NCBI RefSeq assembly: GCF_031851795.1
Contig: NZ_CP134696.1
Location: forward strand, 868,001-932,000
Source of the DNA: Pontibacter sp. G13
GTDB taxonomy: Bacteria > Bacteroidota > Bacteroidia > J057
Length of the DNA: 64,000 nucleotides
Reading direction: 5' to 3'
Shown piece after piece: positions 61,328 through 64,000 of this stretch. How positions within the stretch are numbered: position 1 is the stretch's first letter; each line of letters starts with the position of its first letter. Position numbers and translations under genes: made by a program. Under the pieces are notes generated by a model. It searched no databases and was not told where the DNA came from. It worked only from the letters and a program-made list of their open reading frames with translations.

Positions 61328-63856
61328 TTATCGGATCTTCGCAATCACCCGAAGGTTCAGCATCATGCCCGATAGACGGCTCGGCACCCCGTATTGATTG
61401 TTGTCCAAATCCTCCACCCAGATGTACGAAATGGTGTTGGCTTTCTGCAAAAGGTTGAAAACTTCAAAGGTCGCCCAAATGGATTCAAGGCCAGCATGGT
61501 TCCCTTTTCCAGCTCTAGACTGGAAGGTGATCAATTTGGAAAATCCAAGGTCTGCACGATGATAGGCAGGTAGTTTATAGTCGGTTCGGGTCTCAAACTG
61601 ACCGGGGATCCCCACGCGCATACCAGAACCATAGGTGTAATTCAGGTGCACTTTGAAGGTCGGATCGATGGGCAATTCGTCCTGAAAATACATGGCAAAT
61701 GTCAAACGCTGATCCGTTGGACGAGATACGTATCCTTCCTCGTCTCCTCGTACATCCTCCATCGTTTTCAAGAGTCCTACACTTACCCAAGAATCCACTC
61801 CCGGTATAAATTCCCCATTGACTCTGACATCTGTCCCATACGCAAATCCATCTGCCACCTCATCCGGATAATAACGGATGCGGATGTTGTCAATCTCGTA
61901 GGGGATGAGATTGTACAGCCATTTGTAATAGGCTTCTGTAGTCAATCGGAAGGGTCGGTTCCACATTTGGAACTGATGATCCAACCCGACAATCGCATGA
62001 ATGGACTGCTGAGAAGCGATATCCAGATTCAGCGTACCATCCAGTCTTCGTAGCTCGCGATAAAACGGAGGCTGAACATACAGTCCCCCTGCGATCTTCA
62101 AGCGGGTCTTGACACCTCCACGCTCATTCTCAGCCAGATTGACCAGCAGCTGGCCCCGAGGAGATAGCAACCACTCATCCAGCAGATCATTGTAAATTCC
62201 CCGAACCCCCATCAACAGGAATGCATGGTCGGAGAGCTGCCATTCATCTTGGATGAAAGCTTTGTATTGATTGGAAGACAAGGTGATGTTCCCTCTCGTG
62301 AAGCTATTCACATTGAAAGAATAGTCATTCTCATTGACGACATAGCCCGCGGAATCTGTCAGGACATATTCCTTCAAATCATCCTGGACATCTTGATGCT
62401 GGAATCTCACACCGAATTGAAAGCGGTGGTTGTCGTTTTTCCCCAATACCCATCTAGCGCGGAATTGAGCGGCGTAAACCTGAGCATCCAGATAATTTCT
62501 ACCAGACCTGAAAATCGATCCAATTCCCAAATCGAAGTCCGTCTCATTGAATTCTTCAGATCCAAGGTTATTGTTGACCTGCCCAAGGAGATAGCCGCCT
62601 TCCAGATCAAATAGTTCACTCTCCTGTGTGCGATAGGCAGATAGGATATAATCAAATTTGACGCGGGTAGTAGGCTGATGCTCCACCATCAATGCGCCAA
62701 GGGTGGTATTGTATGCGGTGATCTCGCGTCCTTCAAATCCCACGAGCAAGCGGAATGGCTGTTGGAGCGTACCAAAGGTCGTCTCCATTGTAGATGGCTC
62801 TACCGAATAACGATTGCGAGTCCAAGCGACAAAGGAGGTAATCTTGAGGGGATTGGTCGGACGATACAGGGTGTCCTGCGTACCATCTCTGCGCTCTCGA
62901 ATTTTCAACAGTGGCTTATTGGACTTCGGGGTGTAGGTGAACAATCCCTGATAATCGAGGAAATTACTCGAATACTCTCCATCTGTCTCAAGGGTGTTCA
63001 GGAGGTTGCCGAACGTAAATCGACGTGCTCCCATGAGATAGGTCAATTTACCCGGTTCATCTGGGCCATCCTTGAGCAGGGTACCTTCCACATGGAGATT
63101 GGTGTTGAGCAATCCAAGCTCTGCGGTAGCGGCAAATTTGGTGGGCTGACGATAGGTAATATCCAGTACGGAACTGAGCTTGTCCCCGTAATTGGCTCCG
63201 AAACCACCTGTGCTAAACTTCAAGCCTTGCGCCATGGATGGATTGGAAAACCCAAGGCCTTCCTGTTGGCCACTTCTCGCAAGGAAAGGGCGGTATATTT
63301 CAATTCCGTTGACGTAGACCAAGTTCTCGTCAAAGTTCCCACCACGGACATTATACTGAGAGGAGAATTCGCTATTGGAGGTGACGCCCGGCATACTTTT
63401 CATCAAGCCTTCGATACTCGTCACAAGTGGAACCTCTTGTACCTCTTCCATACTGATGGGAGAAATCATCATGCCCTCCCGCTCATCAATGCTTGTCGGA
63501 TCTTGCTCTCCCAAAATGTCGACCTGCTCCGTTTCGCGAACGACCATTTTGATATTCAAATCATAGGTCCGTCCCGGTGCCAGATACATTTCGCGGACTG
63601 AACGGGCGTATCCTGCGTGGGTGAAGATGATGCGATAGGTATTTTCACTGGGGAGTGTCAGGGAAAATCTCCCGTCTTCATCGGTCTGGGCCCGAAAGGA
63701 AGTTCCTTCTACTGAGATATTTACGTCCACCAAGGGCTGATTTAGGGGGGTAACCACCTTCCCGACCAATTTGGCATCCTGAGCAAATCCAGCAAACGAC
63801 AGTCCTACACACAAGCAGAGCAGCAACCATGCTGTCCGAAACGAAGCATCTTTCAT
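61328..63856 (-). CDS. TonB-dependent receptor with carboxypeptidase-like N-terminal domain
   Basis: The 842-residue protein has a signal peptide (GFAQ), a carboxypeptidase-regulatory-like domain (LVGKVVTPLNQPLVDVNISVEG, DEDGRFSLTLPSENTYRI), then a plug (SSQYNVRGGNFDENLVYVNGIEIYRP) and a long barrel with a terminal pattern ending RVIAKIR. The size is like SusC-class proteins, but no SusD partner follows. The plug tells nothing about the substrate. The motif GFGANYGDKLSSVLDI is typical. It probably transports a nutrient or siderophore; the class is certain, the cargo unknown. Confidence 0.9.
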   Translation of the reverse strand: MKDASFRTAWLLLCLCVGLSFAGFAQDAKLVGKVVTPLNQPLVDVNISVEGTSFRAQTDEDGRFSLTLPSENTYRIIFTHAGYARSVREMYLAPGRTYDLNIKMVVRETEQVDILGEQDPTSIDEREGMMISPISMEEVQEVPLVTSIEGLMKSMPGVTSNSEFSSQYNVRGGNFDENLVYVNGIEIYRPFLARSGQQEGLGFSNPSMAQGLKFSTGGFGANYGDKLSSVLDITYRQPTKFAATAELGLLNTNLHVEGTLLKDGPDEPGKLTYLMGARRFTFGNLLNTLETDGEYSSNFLDYQGLFTYTPKSNKPLLKIRERRDGTQDTLYRPTNPLKITSFVAWTRNRYSVEPSTMETTFGTLQQPFRLLVGFEGREITAYNTTLGALMVEHQPTTRVKFDYILSAYRTQESELFDLEGGYLLGQVNNNLGSEEFNETDFDLGIGSIFRSGRNYLDAQVYAAQFRARWVLGKNDNHRFQFGVRFQHQDVQDDLKEYVLTDSAGYVVNENDYSFNVNSFTRGNITLSSNQYKAFIQDEWQLSDHAFLLMGVRGIYNDLLDEWLLSPRGQLLVNLAENERGGVKTRLKIAGGLYVQPPFYRELRRLDGTLNLDIASQQSIHAIVGLDHQFQMWNRPFRLTTEAYYKWLYNLIPYEIDNIRIRYYPDEVADGFAYGTDVRVNGEFIPGVDSWVSVGLLKTMEDVRGDEEGYVSRPTDQRLTFAMYFQDELPIDPTFKVHLNYTYGSGMRVGIPGQFETRTDYKLPAYHRADLGFSKLITFQSRAGKGNHAGLESIWATFEVFNLLQKANTISYIWVEDLDNNQYGVPSRLSGMMLNLRVIAKIR

Positions 63857-63861
63857 ACTGA

Positions 63862-63869
63862 CAAATATA
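63862..63869 (-). promoter_or_regulatory. Putative -7 box of the TonB receptor gene
   Basis: Read on the minus strand this is TATATTTG, a full TAnnTTTG match only five bases upstream of the ATG, which would give a nearly leaderless mRNA. No -33 TTG is apparent. Confidence 0.3.
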
Positions 63870-63907
63870 AGGGATGTCGAATGTAACGAAAGAGAATTAT
63901 TCGTTCC

Positions 63908-64000
63908 CTATTTCAATTTTCCTCGGAAAAACTGGACAGATGACGGCACTTCCCGAATCATAGAAGCACTCAACTCCTTCATCCGGGCGAGCTGAGATCG
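63908..64000 (-). CDS. Partial CDS, C-terminal end only
   Basis: A minus-strand frame enters from the right edge and stops at 63908-63910 after 30 codons (RSQLARMKELSASMIREV and onward). The composition is that of a real protein C-terminus, but the fragment is too short for a family call. Confidence 0.3.
   Translation of the reverse strand, partial: RSQLARMKELSASMIREVPSSVQFFRGKLK

Overview
The window is a stretch of a Bacteroidota chromosome, probably a marine or polysaccharide-degrading member (Saprospiria/Cytophagia-like; inference). The support is TonB-dependent receptors with carboxypeptidase-like N-terminal domains, several exported proteins with type IX secretion (T9SS) C-terminal domains, Bacteroidota-type promoters (TTG-N19-21-TAnnTTTG), DUF4136, META and LamB-like envelope proteins, and a GH50-type agarase. 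Most genes are on the minus strand.

Layout. 1-3.6 kb: start of a very large secreted LamG/PKD protein that runs off the left edge. 3.9-11.1 kb: a carbohydrate locus (formylglycine sulfatase, GH50-type agarase lipoprotein, GH3 glycosidase) facing a Nudix-type transcription regulator across two near-identical palindromic operators. 11.3-18.2 kb: housekeeping and small-enzyme genes (SDR, GNAT, an acetoacetate-decarboxylase-like protein, AlkB, FtsY, an HI0933-type flavoprotein). 18.3-19.2 kb: a tandem array of about 160-bp units with compensating hairpin stems. 19.3-23.85 kb: a cobalamin-riboswitch operon (BtuB-like receptor, BtuG-like beta-propeller lipoprotein, second propeller with a T9SS tail). 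24.3-29.5 kb: dnaB, a thioredoxin-SPOR protein, a geranylgeranyl-reductase-type flavoprotein and an exported protein.

29.5-37.1 kb is visibly AT-rich and unlike its surroundings. Its monocistronic minus-strand genes (methyltransferase, HAD/NIF phosphatase, serine hydrolase, unknown protein, OLD-type AAA/TOPRIM nuclease) are separated by homologous non-coding segments, giving a cassette-array look with attC-like ends. An 872-bp IS5/IS427-type element has inserted close to the 3' end of the unknown gene. This is the most unusual region, and a SIR2-domain gene follows it at 38.7 kb.

39.6-47.2 kb: a degenerate receiver protein, a possible M15-like membrane protein, an N-acetylmuramoyl-alanine amidase, an MCE protein, a PduO-type cobalamin adenosyltransferase, a MoxR ATPase, tRNA-Arg(ACG) with a clear promoter and terminator, and a sigma factor. 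47.5-54.0 kb: small genes and two paralogous T9SS adhesin-like proteins whose C-terminal coding regions are almost identical in DNA. 54.6-64 kb: gamma-glutamylcyclotransferase-like, META, DUF1269, LamB-like porin, beta-barrel and DUF4136 proteins, a CheY-like regulator, a large TonB-dependent receptor, and the tail of another gene at the right edge.

All functional calls rest on reading motifs by eye; no database search was run.
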